Assembly: GCA_025617375.2 (NCBI GenBank)
Contig: JAMYGW020000011.1
Span: 248,001-312,000 of the forward strand
Origin: Acarospora socialis
Lineage: Eukaryota; Ascomycota; Lecanoromycetes; Acarosporales; Acarosporaceae
Reading direction: 5' to 3'
Length of the DNA: 64,000 nucleotides
The notes under the pieces were generated by a model. It searched no databases, was not told where the DNA came from, and worked only from the letters and a program-made list of their open reading frames with translations. Each line of letters starts with the position of its first letter. Position 1 is the first letter of the stretch. Below are positions 1 to 9,357 of the stretch, piece by piece. Made by a program: the position numbers and the translations under genes.

Positions 1-276
1 GAGCATGGCGAGATACTTGCTCAAATCCTCTTGACCATACCTGAATTGGTTAGCAGGTTCTATCCTGTTGTCCTGTCTGGAGATATCCCGTCCGCTCGTG
101 GCACACACCGCTGCAAGGTACGAACGGTCTGGCGAAGAGAATTGGGGTCCGCCAAGGCAAGGCTGAAGGTCGGGCATTGAGGTCGTACGAGAAGCGGGGT
201 GTGAGCTAACGCTTTCTAGCGGAGGGAATGGTTTAGGAGAGAGGGCCTGGACTTTGGAGGTGGAGAGAGTCAGCAT
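1..276 (-). CDS. Partial open frame running off the left edge
   Basis: An open frame starts at an ATG at 276-274 and stays open for 92 codons to the window edge. An in-frame stop lies just upstream of that ATG. The visible protein is Ser/Pro-rich at its start, then mixed (RYGQEDLSKYLAML near the edge). I recognise no family. It could be the first exon of a real gene whose remainder lies outside the window, or chance. The lack of stops and the ordinary composition favour coding only weakly. Confidence 0.33.
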   Translation of the reverse strand, partial: MLTLSTSKVQALSPKPFPPLESVSSHPASRTTSMPDLQPCLGGPQFSSPDRSYLAAVCATSGRDISRQDNRIEPANQFRYGQEDLSKYLAML

Positions 277-755
277 GGGGCTGCGTGAGGTGTTCTTCGT
301 AATGTTTGAGTGCGTTTTTTTACCTCGTGACTGGAGCACCGGAGGCTGTTTTGAGGGGCTATGATGGTGCGTATCTAGATGTGGAGTCTTCCATTTCTTG
401 AAGTCGGATAAGAGATGCTTGGTGATGTCTGGATAGTATAGGGATGTATAAGCTTGGTTGAACTTGACCTTTATGTGTAGAACTGAGGTTATAAATTAGT
501 AGCTTATCCGTCAAATCAAGGCTTTTTGTTGGATACGGGGCTGCTTTTATTAAGGTGGGAGGGAAGTGAACCTGGACGTGAGGCACCGAGCTCTTATGTA
601 AGAGTGGTGTAACGGAAACATTTGACTACTTCTCATGCGAGTATGACTCCTGTATAGGTACATCTATTCTTTTGACATGTTGAGGTACTTCAAGCACATA
701 ACTGATGTACAGTAAAGTGGCTTTGAAAAGAGAGCCTGAAGCCTTGGCCTGCAGA
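277..755. other. Intergenic stretch, nothing recognised
   Basis: I see no gene with support here. A short frame on the minus strand (586-359, 75 codons) lacks any recognisable domain and is probably chance. The stretch separates the edge-truncated frame from the MITE. Confidence 0.5.
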
Positions 756-1012
756 TACGAAGGAACTAGTATTTAGTGTCCGGGCGTACCATAAGCGGCG
801 ACACAGTTGATCCTTATTATATCCTTTTGCTCAACGCCCCTATATAGGACCAGGATACTCCGTATGTGATAAGAATTTCTCAGGAGTTAGAGGCTGCCCA
901 ATTGTATCCTCATAAGATGTATGAATCTAAGGTTTGTGATGATTGATATTGTGGTATTCAAATATGCTGCCGCTTATGGTACGTCCGGATACTAAATACT
1001 AGTTCCTTCGTA
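756..1012. mobile_element. MITE-like non-autonomous DNA transposon, 44-bp TIRs, TA ends
   Basis: The segment is bounded by an inverted repeat. Positions 756-799 match the reverse complement of 969-1012 over 44 bases with two mismatches. The repeat begins TACGAAGGAACTAG and ends ATAAGCGGC. Both mismatches are G against A. The ends read TA, as expected for the TA target duplication of Tc1/mariner or pogo-type elements. The 169-bp interior has no coding capacity, so the element would depend on a transposase encoded elsewhere. Near-identical ends suggest a fairly recent insertion. Its right end abuts the Fic remnant. Confidence 0.82.
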
Positions 1013-1240
1013 TGCTCTCTGAGATTGAACGTTGAAAGCATAGGTATCTCCCAAAGTCCCAACTACAGGTGTACAGCAGTCCTTCCGCTTCCCGTCCCAT
1101 GCGTCGGATAATAACCACATATACTCCGTCGTGTCCAAGTTCGAGAAGACGACCGGTAAGTAACGCTGTCTGACGAGGTAATCGGCCATCAGAGATCGCC
1201 CCATTCTCCCATTGCCGTATTGGAATGGATGGAAACGCAT
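1013..1240 (-). pseudogene. Fic/Fido-domain remnant
   Basis: On the minus strand the core motif HPFQYGNGRMGR (about 1231-1196) fits the Fic signature HPFxxGNGRxxR exactly, including the catalytic His and the nucleotide-binding Gly-Asn-Gly-Arg. The following residues (SLMADYLVRQRYLPVVF) continue in the style of Fic helices. Fic proteins usually transfer AMP or related groups to target proteins. Only the core is recognisable, the frame is short compared with a Fic domain (roughly 200 residues), and the MITE borders it on the 3' side. It looks broken and is treated here as a fossil. Weak coding signal may extend further upstream on the minus strand, to about 1560. Confidence 0.6.
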
Positions 1241-1611
1241 GAAACAAACATCGCTAGGGGTGGAGCATCATGCATTCGGTCTCGCCATTGTATGAGGCAT
1301 TCCGTTGGAGGCAGGCACTTCGATCGCGGATGGGAGAATTAGTTCGGAACAGAGAGATTGGATGTCTGAAAGGGAGATTCCTGACGTATGTACTTGGCCA
1401 ACCCTAATACTTCGTAGATAGCGCGAGACAACAAGATGGCTCCACATCTCAGTTGTCACTCGCTCACTTAGAATCAATGCAAGTTGCCCACTTTTGGTAT
1501 AGATATGTTCGCTGTTATTGAACCTTTCAAGTATATATATAGAGAAACCATTACTGTCGTCCCAACATGTGTATTCGTCCCATCCCAAGACACGACCTGT
1601 AATTACGACAC
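1241..1611. other. Region upstream of the Fic remnant
   Basis: There is an open minus-strand stretch here (about 1627-1268) that could belong to the Fic remnant, but no domain is recognisable in it. It borders the 3' end of the GPI-protein gene. Confidence 0.4.
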
Positions 1612-3361
1612 TCAAAACATACAGCAACAGAACAGCGCGACCAGGACAGGAGCCAGACCCGCCACCGCATTCCTTCCGGCGGCACCAGTCGCCGCAGGAC
1701 CCGTATATTGGGTGACCGGCGCCCCTGTCATACTCGATTGGCTTGGAGTTCCCCCTAACCCACTAAAGATTGCCGGACCCAACCCCAGCGTGCTAGTAGA
1801 GGCGATTGGGGCGGTACTGGAAACCTGGGCAGAGACCGAGGGTTGATTGCTACCGACGGGCGCTACGGAACCTGTGCAACGTGTTAGCTATCAGGCCATG
1901 TTCTGAGAAAGGAAAAGCGAGGAGTAAACTGACTTGGAGAAGCGGGCACTGGAGTAGGCGATGAGGCGGCGGGTGATGACGATGGAACCACCTGTGGAGC
2001 CGGAGAATTGACTGCCGCAGCTGGAGCTGAACTGCTGGGCGAAGGGCTTGATGGTAAAGGTGAGAGGATGGCGGGAGGTTCTGTTGTAGTGACCTGTGTG
2101 GTCTGCTGCACAGGTGATTGGACGGCTGGTCGCTCAGACGTAGTTGTTGTAGTGACCAGAGTAGTCTGCTGCGCAGGCGATAGGATAGCGGGAGGCTCAG
2201 ACGTTGTTGTTGTGGTGACCTCAGTAGTCTGCTGCACAGGTGATAGAATGGCGGGAGGCTCAGACGTTGTTGTTGTGGTGACCTCAGTAGTCTGCTGCAC
2301 AGGTGATAGAATGGCGGGTGGCTCAGACATTGTCGTTGTGGTGACCTCAGTAGTCTGCTGCACAGGCGATAGAATGGCAGGTGGCTCGGATGTGGTAGTG
2401 ACCAGGGTAGTCTGCTGTACAGGCGATAGAATGGCAGGTGGCTCTGTTGTAGTTGTAAGGACTTGTGTAGTCTGCTGCACAGGCGATAGGATGGCCGGAG
2501 GCTCTGTCGTAGTGACCTGAGTGGTGACCTGAGTAGTCTGCTGCACAGGCGATAGAATGGCAGGTGGCTCTGTTGTAGTTGTAAGGACTTGTGTAGTCTG
2601 CTGCACAGGCGATAAGATGGCCGGAGGCTCTGTTGTAGTGACCTGAGTGGTGACCTGAGTAGTCTGCTGTACAGGCGATAGAATGGCCGGAGGCTCTGTC
2701 GTAGTGACCTGAGTGGTGACCTGAGTAGTCTGCTGTACAGGCGATAGAATGGCTGGTGGTTCAGTAGTTGTTGTAATGACCTCAGTGGTCTGCACAACAG
2801 GTGATAGGATAGCCGGAGGCTCTGTTGTTGTTGTGATGATCTGAGTGGTCTGCACAACAGGTGATAGGATAGCCGGTGGCTCTGTTGTCACTGTAGTGAC
2901 CTGAGTGGTCTGCTGCACAGTTGATAGGATGGCCGGTGGCTCTGTTGTTACTGTAGTGACCTGAGTGGTCTGGACAACAGGCGAGAGGATAGCTGGTGGC
3001 TCTGATGTGACAGTGACCTGAGTGGTCTCTGTCACGGTAGCACTATTACACGTCGTGGAGGTCACCAAGGTGGTGATTATCGTGGTCCCACCCAATAGGG
3101 TGGTGACCACGACAGGACTCGTAGCAGAGAGCGTAGGCCAGCTCCATTCTGTTGTATTGGCTTGCCCTGGATAACACCCTGAGCAAGTCGCAATTGCCGA
3201 CTCCGGCGTTTGTGTTGTGTAGGTTGTGGCGGGAGCTGGAGTATGGCGTCAGAAAGAACGGGTAATTCATCTTAGGGAAGAGACATACTTGTAGTACCCG
3301 GCGATGTGTGACCAAGGACTTCTTGAGCCAGCAAAGCGCCCAAAAGAAAGAAACCTCTCAT
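1612..3361 (-). CDS. Secreted Thr/Pro-rich repeat protein with GPI-anchor signal (cell-wall type)
   Basis: Three exons: 3361-3289, 3235-1934 and 1871-1612. Introns of 53 and 62 bp give 544 residues in frame. The start MRGFFLLGALLAQEVLG is a signal peptide. A short Cys-containing region (about 30-70) follows. Residues of roughly 95-415 consist of some 16 units of about 20 residues built on TEPPAILSPVQQTTQVTT, then a Ser/Pro/Ala linker. The C terminus has small residues followed by the hydrophobic tail AVAGLAPVLVALFCCCMF, a typical GPI addition signal. Such proteins are heavily O-mannosylated and sit in the fungal wall or plasma membrane as adhesins or structural spacers. No enzymatic domain is visible, and the exact role is unknown. 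The splice junctions and the signal peptide together support this start. Confidence 0.85.
2062..3006 (-). repeat. In-frame tandem minisatellite (about 16 units of 54-66 bp)
   Basis: Units coding (T/S)EPPAILSPVQQTT plus a variable Thr/Val tail repeat without a break. Three length classes occur: 57, 60 and 66 bp, the longest carrying TTQVTTQVTT. Neighbouring units are often more alike than distant ones, for example the SEPPAIL..TTEVTTTT block. This fits local unit duplication and gene conversion. Such coding repeats commonly vary in copy number between strains. Confidence 0.85.
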
Positions 3362-4138
3362 AACCATTCTCGGTCGTATAGATCGCGTTGGAAAGAAGGA
3401 GGTTCAACTTGCTCAACAAGAAACGAATGACGAAGTACGAAGTTGAAGCAACGCAAACAACAGAAAACTCTCATTCTTCTTCGAAACAGGTACCAAAAGC
3501 TATCCTCTCGCATATTAATACAGGAGGATATAAATAGAAGAGGCCCTAATACGCAACGGCGGAAATTAGACATGATGTGATCTTCCCAATGTTTTGCCTC
3601 CGAGAGAACCTTATGTGTGACAGCGGTGGTGTGACGTCGTTGTCATATGCTTTTACTCAGGAACAGTCCAATGTGAGTGGTGGAGAAGGTCGGGTAAGTC
3701 ACGGTAGTATTGAGTCTATCGACATGGCTATGGGATGACCCTTGTTGTTGTCGTTTCTCTTTTGCCGTCTATCCAAGGCCCTAAGATATCTTCAGGCTGA
3801 CCATTGGCCGCCACTTAACTTCTCTAGCCCCTTTCGGATGAAGGCCGGTTGATCCGCCACGATCCTTTCATCTACCGGCACACCGACGTAATTCAGGTAT
3901 AGCGGAGATTTCGGGGGCGTATTAAGGTATGAACTAGCCCGATAAGTTCGGTGGGTAAGGTAGAGTATGATGTTGTTGTCGCTTGCCACAGATAAGTTGT
4001 AGACTATTTCTATTATGCCTCGTTTGGAGGGCTTCCGAGGTTGATGCTGTTGCGAGTGCTGCCGTGTTCGAAAGTGTTCTTCTCTAATCATACGCGTTTG
4101 CCGGTATGCAATTGCAACTGTGACATTATTATTGCAGG
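3362..4138. other. Divergent intergenic region
   Basis: This holds the 5' regions of the GPI-protein gene (minus) and the aspartyl-protease-like gene (plus). A 99-codon minus-strand frame at 4091-3792 has no recognisable domain and lacks supporting context, so I do not call it. Confidence 0.5.
3528..3537 (-). promoter_or_regulatory. TATA-like box for the GPI-protein gene
   Basis: On the minus strand the sequence reads CTATTTATATC about 170 bases upstream of the ATG at 3361. It is a plausible TATA element for this gene. This is inference from sequence and distance only. Confidence 0.4.
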
Positions 4139-6056
4139 ATGGCTGTTCTAATCCCTCGTGCTTTGAATTACCGCCTTGTTTTCTTATATTCCACTCTTTT
4201 CCTTCACTACACTGCGAGATGTGTGCTTGGCAACTCGACCATCCCCGCCCCTATAAGTGTGGCCCCTTCGACGAATTGGTGAGTAAGCCCTCGACCGGAC
4301 TGTTGATCTACCGCTGATGTTGATGCTACGGTAGGGATGGCAACGACGGGCCTTGGTCTTCGTTCGCGGTCCAAGTGGGCACCCCGCCCCAAACCGTGAG
4401 AGTCTTGGTCTCGAGTTCTGGCTCGTCGCTGTGGGTGGTAACGCCGGCGGGATGCACCAAGACCGATCCAAACAGTTGTGACGAGCTGCGTGGCAGACAG
4501 TTTAACATCAATGCGTCCTCAACCTGGCAGGACAAAGGCTTGTTCGCACTCCCTTTCATCGCAGAGGCGAGTTTAGGATACTCCGGGTCGGCCGATTTTG
4601 GCTTCGATAACGTTACCCTCGGGTTTCAAGGCGCGGGAGGGCCAACCTTGGAACATCAAGTGGTTGCCGGATTCGATACAAAGCAGACCTACACCGGGAT
4701 GCTCCCACTCACGAGTCGTGGGGTTAACTTTACAGACTTCAATCACCCTGAACCAAGCCTCTTGGCGACGTTGAGGAGTCAAGGCAAAATTGCGAGCTTG
4801 ACATGGTCCTACACGGCTGGAGCACCCTGGACACCGAAGAAGACGTTTGGTGACTTAGTCTTTGGAGGCTACGACACCAATCGTTTTGTCCGCAACGAGC
4901 AGACATTCATATTCGGTGAAGATATCTCCAGAGATCTTCTGGTGGGCGTTCAATCCATCACCAGCGGCTCGGACTCTCTCCTACCAAGCAGCATAATCAC
5001 TTACATTGATTCTACGGTGTCACATATCTGGCTTCCACTTGAATCCTGTAAAAGATTCGAAGCTGTTTTCGGTCTTACCTGGAATCCCTCTGCTGAGCTT
5101 TACCTCGTAAATGACACCCTTCACAACATCCTCCTAGCCAAGAACGCAAGCGTACAATTCACCCTAGGGCAGACAACCACAAGCGGAGGTCCGACCGTCA
5201 ACATCACTCTACCTTACGGCGCATTCGACCTCACAATTACCAATAGCCCCCTTCTGAATGGGACATCCCGCTACTTTCCCCTGAAACGGGCCGCAAACGA
5301 CACACAATTCACTCTTGGAAGGACCTTCCTACAAGCAGCGTAAGCCGCCCTCGTTCCCTGCATGGTAACAGCCCGCGCTAACCCAGACCTCGAAACCATA
5401 GCTACCTCACAGTCGACTACGACCGCTCCAACTTCTCCGTCAGCCAAGCTCTCTACCCGGACCCTTCCGTTCCCCAACACCTCGTCCCAATCCTGGATCC
5501 CTCCGCCTCCACCTCCAACTCCTCCGATCCGTCCTCAAACAACAACACCAACAACAACACCTCCACCGGCCTCTCCGCCGGCGCCATCGCCGGCATCGTC
5601 ATCGGTGCCCTCGCCCTCCTCCTCATCCCCCTCGCCATCTGGCTCCTCATCCGCCGGCGCCGACGCCGCACCCGCGCTAAGCAACAGGCTGATGCTAACG
5701 CAGCGGCCGAAGCCGCCTACGCTGAGGACAAACCGCCAACTGACGACACGGAGCCGACCGTTCCGGTCGGCTACGGTCACAAGGCCGAACTCGACGCTCG
5801 CGACACCACGTTCCGCGGCCACGAGGTTCCCGCCACCGAAGCCGCTGGCGCGGATCGGAAATCGAAAGTCTTGGTCAGTCCTGAGGATGATGGGGTGGAT
5901 GAGGTGCGGGTATCGAAGGAGGAAAGGCCGCTTGGTGTGGGGCAGGATGGGCCTGCGGGCGTTCCGGTGTTTGAAATGAGTGCTGATCAGGAGGTGAGGG
6001 AGATGGAGAGCGGTCCCGGGGCGGCAAGGAGGGCGGAGTTGGATGGGAGGCGGTGA
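4139..6056 (+). CDS. Membrane-anchored aspartyl-protease-like protein (A1 fold, degenerate active site)
   Basis: Exons 4139-4278, 4335-5339 and 5402-6056, with introns of 56 and 62 bp, give 599 residues. Order: hydrophobic signal (VFLYSTLFLHY, about 14-24); A1 peptidase-like domain from about 55 (FAVQVGTPPQTVRVLVSSSG) to about 385 (TLGRTFLQAAYLTVDYDRS); Ser/Asn-rich stalk; one transmembrane helix near 440-463 (GIVIGALALLLIPLAIWLLI); Arg stretch; acidic cytosolic tail. The first active-site triad is SSG near 75 instead of DTG, so the first catalytic Asp is absent. The second site reads DST at about 272. This degenerate layout is known in a large family of fungal yapsin/opsin-like surface proteins. 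Proteolysis is unlikely; a wall-sensing or structural role is inference. Confidence 0.85.
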
Positions 6057-6661
6057 GGGAGGGGATGATGGCCGAGTTGGGAGGTAAACATGTGTGAGTC
6101 GAGGGGCGTTGGTGAAGGGGAAGTAGGGCGTTCCTGGGAGTTGGAGGGGGGTGATCTTCTTGGTTATCAGCTATCCTTGGGTACTGCCTTGGCAGTGCTT
6201 CGAGAGGGGCTGTGTTTTCCATTTCGGCGACTTGTGCTACGAAATCCAAGATACACGAATATGTCATATAATGTCAATATTATCAACCTGTCAGAGTGCG
6301 TTGGGTGACCAAGCCACTAGGTCGTGAATGGTCCATTGCATTCAGACCACTTATTGACCAGAAGGATATAAGAATGAAGTAAAGCCTGTCTTAAGACCAA
6401 GCCTCTGCGTCAAATGCAGATTAGTATGGTAATCGATTGAAGGACTAACTCGAGGAATATGTGAATCCGTGAGGCACGGGCCCCTTTACACGGTCCATGT
6501 TTAGGGTTGTCACACCAATAGCATCCTTAAAATTGTACATAACGTCCAGGAAGAAATGAGTTACTTGATCAGATCCATCCTGTACACACTACTACACTCC
6601 TACTATATAGTCACCACCTGTACACCGTCCCCGTCGAATCCAACCACAACACCCACCCCAA
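6057..6661. other. Convergent intergenic region
   Basis: This lies between the 3' ends of the aspartyl-protease-like gene and the UFD1-like gene. I see no gene, tRNA or repeat that I can support. Confidence 0.5.
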
Positions 6662-9070
6662 TTATTCGTCCCCCGCTTCAGCCCTCGAAGTCGCCCAATT
6701 CTTCAACCAGCCTCTCGCCCTCTCCAAATCTCCTCCCTCCGCCTCCAGCGCCGCCACACACCACTCAAGCGCGTAGGCCCCTCCCTCCCTCCCCTTCCCC
6801 TTCCCTTTCCCTTTCCCCTTCACCTCCCCATCTACGCCAACCCCACCCCCTTCCATAGCCAACATCTCCGCCAAAACCCTCCTCCTCTGACTGCCCTCAT
6901 CCACGCAAAAATGCAACGGCCTCTCCACCCTCTCCAGCCCCTCCACAAACGGCCCAACCATCGGCAGCGCGTCCTTGGTCGCCAACACCTCCCCCTCCGC
7001 CGCAAGACCGCTATTCTTCCTTCCCGTCTTACAGAACTCGTTCCGACACCACCCCTTCCCGCACCCGCTCACCAGCTGCGTCAAATACCTCCTCTCGACC
7101 CTCCTCCTCAACGCCCTGCCGTCAGGATCGTACATGGACACGTACAGCGGGCCGAAGCAGATACTGCACAAGCCTAGATCGTTGCCGGCGCCCTGGCCCA
7201 TCCTCTTGCCCGCGCCGACGTCGCCGTTCCGACCGACGCCGTCGAGCGTGCGGCCGCAGTTGAGGTTCCGGCAGATGCGCGGCTTGGGCCGCGAGAGGCG
7301 GTCGAGGTCGTGCGTCTTGAGGTGCGTCTTCATGTCGCGCAGGCGGACGATCTTGCCGCACAGGTGGCATTCCGTGGTGCGGGCGCCGTCGACGAGTTCG
7401 TGGGGCGTGAGGCCGGAGAGGAGGACGTCCGGGGAGGTGGGGGACGGGTCGGTGGCGCTTTGTTGTGGGACGAGTAGGTGGCAGAATTGGCAGAGGATGA
7501 GCTTGCCCGGGCAGGTGGTGGTGCGGTGGTGGGCGAGGGAGGGGAGGTTGGCGGCTTGGTGGGCGCAGTTCGGGCACGGGCGAGTGGTGTGGAAGATGGC
7601 GTTGTGTTTTGATTCTGAAGAGGAGGTGTTGCCGTACGAGGAGTCGTGTGGGCAGTGCCAGTGGCTTTTCCATTCGGCTGAGGTCTTGATGAATACGTTT
7701 TGGCATTTCGGGCAGAGGATGTTGTTGCGAAGGCAGAAATTTTCGTGCAGGAATAAGGTGGGTTGTGAAACCCATTGGTGGCAATTCTTGCACCGAACTT
7801 CGTCCGGCGCTCCCTGTTCGTCGTTCTGGTTGGCTGAAGTTCCCTCGTCGCTGGTTGCTGATGGTTCTGTTGAAGTAACTCGGATGCGATACGGTAATGG
7901 AGCACTTTTAGTGCTTGCTGGATTGTTTTGCACTTCTCCATCCGGTGACTCATAGGCATGAACAGAGATCCAGAGCGCTTCAGCACCCTCTAGCTCCACG
8001 TTCGTATGATGCAGCCGGATCCTTTTGGAAGGTCGGCCTAAAAGATCCGCGAATACGTACTCATCGTCTCTTGGTCTCACTCGCTGCCGTGGTGTTAAAG
8101 GACTCACGAACACATCTATGGCTTCCTCGTGATTTTCTGCATCGACCTCGATCTCGATCCCTTTTGAACAGTCCCAATTCGAAACTTCATAGTCGACGTA
8201 TTCTGGAACCCAGACTTGTCCCTCCACCTCATTCCCAAACTCTAACACCCCTCCAGCTGAGCTACCACCGCTTGTACCAGGTGCTCTCTGAGACTTTTCC
8301 AGCCTCCTTTTCAGTGTCTCTCGCGCTTGTTCTTCATTCAGGGGCTCGATGTCTACCTCCAAATCCGTGTCGACGATACAAATCCCATCCCCGTCCGGGC
8401 AGATACTGTCGACCAAGAAGCGAAATTCGTCACCCCGGCGCCCTCCAGATACCAAAAGTATCTCACCATTTGTCAAGGTAGTGAAGTTATCTCGCAGATA
8501 GCGTTCCAAGAGCGACTTCCAGTCCTCCGGGTCGTACCCTGCTTCTAGTGGTCTTAACCGGACGTATGTGCCCTTGGGCAGTTGTGCTGCGTGAACGGTG
8601 ACCTTGGGTTGAGTAACAGCGACGCCGGCCAACTTATCGACAACACCGTCCTCCTGTGTATCATGCGTAAAGCCATCCTCTATTCCTAGGGCTTCGCGCA
8701 GGAAAGACCCCAGCTCGATCTCGCCCTCTTCGGCGGAGAACTCCCGTATACCAGCATACACAATTCGACCATTTCCCGGATTCACCAACCGAAAGGTCAG
8801 CGGATGAGGGAGCTGCGGCTGCCGCTCAGCAAATTGCGCTCTTGCGTGCCTCTCTGCGGCATGAGAGTAAGGGTTATACGGGTCGAAGGTACTGGTGTAG
8901 GGTTGAGAGCTAGCTGGAGCTTCCACGGTGACCGTCGCAGCAGCGAGGAGCTGTTCGAGTGCCAACTGAGGCAATACGATCTTATCACCAGGCAGCTGTG
9001 GCGTTCGACGCTGAGGGGCGACTGACAGTTGAGCTGACCATTGCGGCGACGGTACTGGATCTGTTGACAT
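6662..9070 (-). CDS. UFD1-domain protein with C-terminal zinc fingers
   Basis: Single exon, 802 residues, ATG at 9070-9068. The N terminus (LPGDKIVLPQLALEQLL, about 27-43; then HPLTFRLVNP and a region with EEGEIELGSFLREALGI) matches the UFD1 double-psi barrel that binds ubiquitin and pairs with Npl4 and Cdc48/p97 in extraction of ubiquitylated proteins. From about 430 to 580 Cys/His pairs appear in TRAF-type or C2H2-like spacing (CKNCHQWV, LRNNILCPKCQNVF, RPCPNCAHQA, LILCQFCHLLV, ECHLCGKIV), and a further Cys cluster lies in the last 200 residues. It is much longer than Ufd1 itself (about 360 residues), so it is likely the fungal UFD1-plus-zinc-finger paralogue rather than the core cofactor. 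Its start faces the F-box gene. Confidence 0.85.
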   Translation of the reverse strand: MSTDPVPSPQWSAQLSVAPQRRTPQLPGDKIVLPQLALEQLLAAATVTVEAPASSQPYTSTFDPYNPYSHAAERHARAQFAERQPQLPHPLTFRLVNPGNGRIVYAGIREFSAEEGEIELGSFLREALGIEDGFTHDTQEDGVVDKLAGVAVTQPKVTVHAAQLPKGTYVRLRPLEAGYDPEDWKSLLERYLRDNFTTLTNGEILLVSGGRRGDEFRFLVDSICPDGDGICIVDTDLEVDIEPLNEEQARETLKRRLEKSQRAPGTSGGSSAGGVLEFGNEVEGQVWVPEYVDYEVSNWDCSKGIEIEVDAENHEEAIDVFVSPLTPRQRVRPRDDEYVFADLLGRPSKRIRLHHTNVELEGAEALWISVHAYESPDGEVQNNPASTKSAPLPYRIRVTSTEPSATSDEGTSANQNDEQGAPDEVRCKNCHQWVSQPTLFLHENFCLRNNILCPKCQNVFIKTSAEWKSHWHCPHDSSYGNTSSSESKHNAIFHTTRPCPNCAHQAANLPSLAHHRTTTCPGKLILCQFCHLLVPQQSATDPSPTSPDVLLSGLTPHELVDGARTTECHLCGKIVRLRDMKTHLKTHDLDRLSRPKPRICRNLNCGRTLDGVGRNGDVGAGKRMGQGAGNDLGLCSICFGPLYVSMYDPDGRALRRRVERRYLTQLVSGCGKGWCRNEFCKTGRKNSGLAAEGEVLATKDALPMVGPFVEGLERVERPLHFCVDEGSQRRRVLAEMLAMEGGGVGVDGEVKGKGKGKGKGREGGAYALEWCVAALEAEGGDLERARGWLKNWATSRAEAGDE

Positions 9071-9357
9071 GGTGCTGGAGAGCTATTTTCGGAAAGTAAC
9101 TCGTACAAATGAGTGTGAAGTGACTTAGAATCAGTATTCATTTAATCTTACATACATTCACATCATATGTACATCCTTTTCCTTGTTGTCTTCGAGAAGT
9201 TTCTCATTGCCTCCCTGATAATGTCAGCAACGCACTTTACCAACACCTTATCGATAACGATATGTACTTACGCGAGAAACATGGGGTTGTCACCACCACG
9301 GAGTATGATACTTTGTAAACAGACTGATCCATGCTTTGACCACATCACATCATCAGA
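9071..9357. promoter_or_regulatory. Shared divergent promoter, UFD1-like / F-box
   Basis: The 287 bases between the two ATGs must hold both promoters. Two ubiquitin-pathway genes transcribed away from one short region could be co-regulated, which is inference. I see no clear factor site. Confidence 0.5.

Noticed and set aside
2008-2520. Long plus-strand open frame opposite the repeat protein
   Set aside because: It is the mirror of the minus-strand minisatellite; the periodic repeat keeps several frames open, and the minus-strand gene has a signal peptide, introns and a GPI signal.
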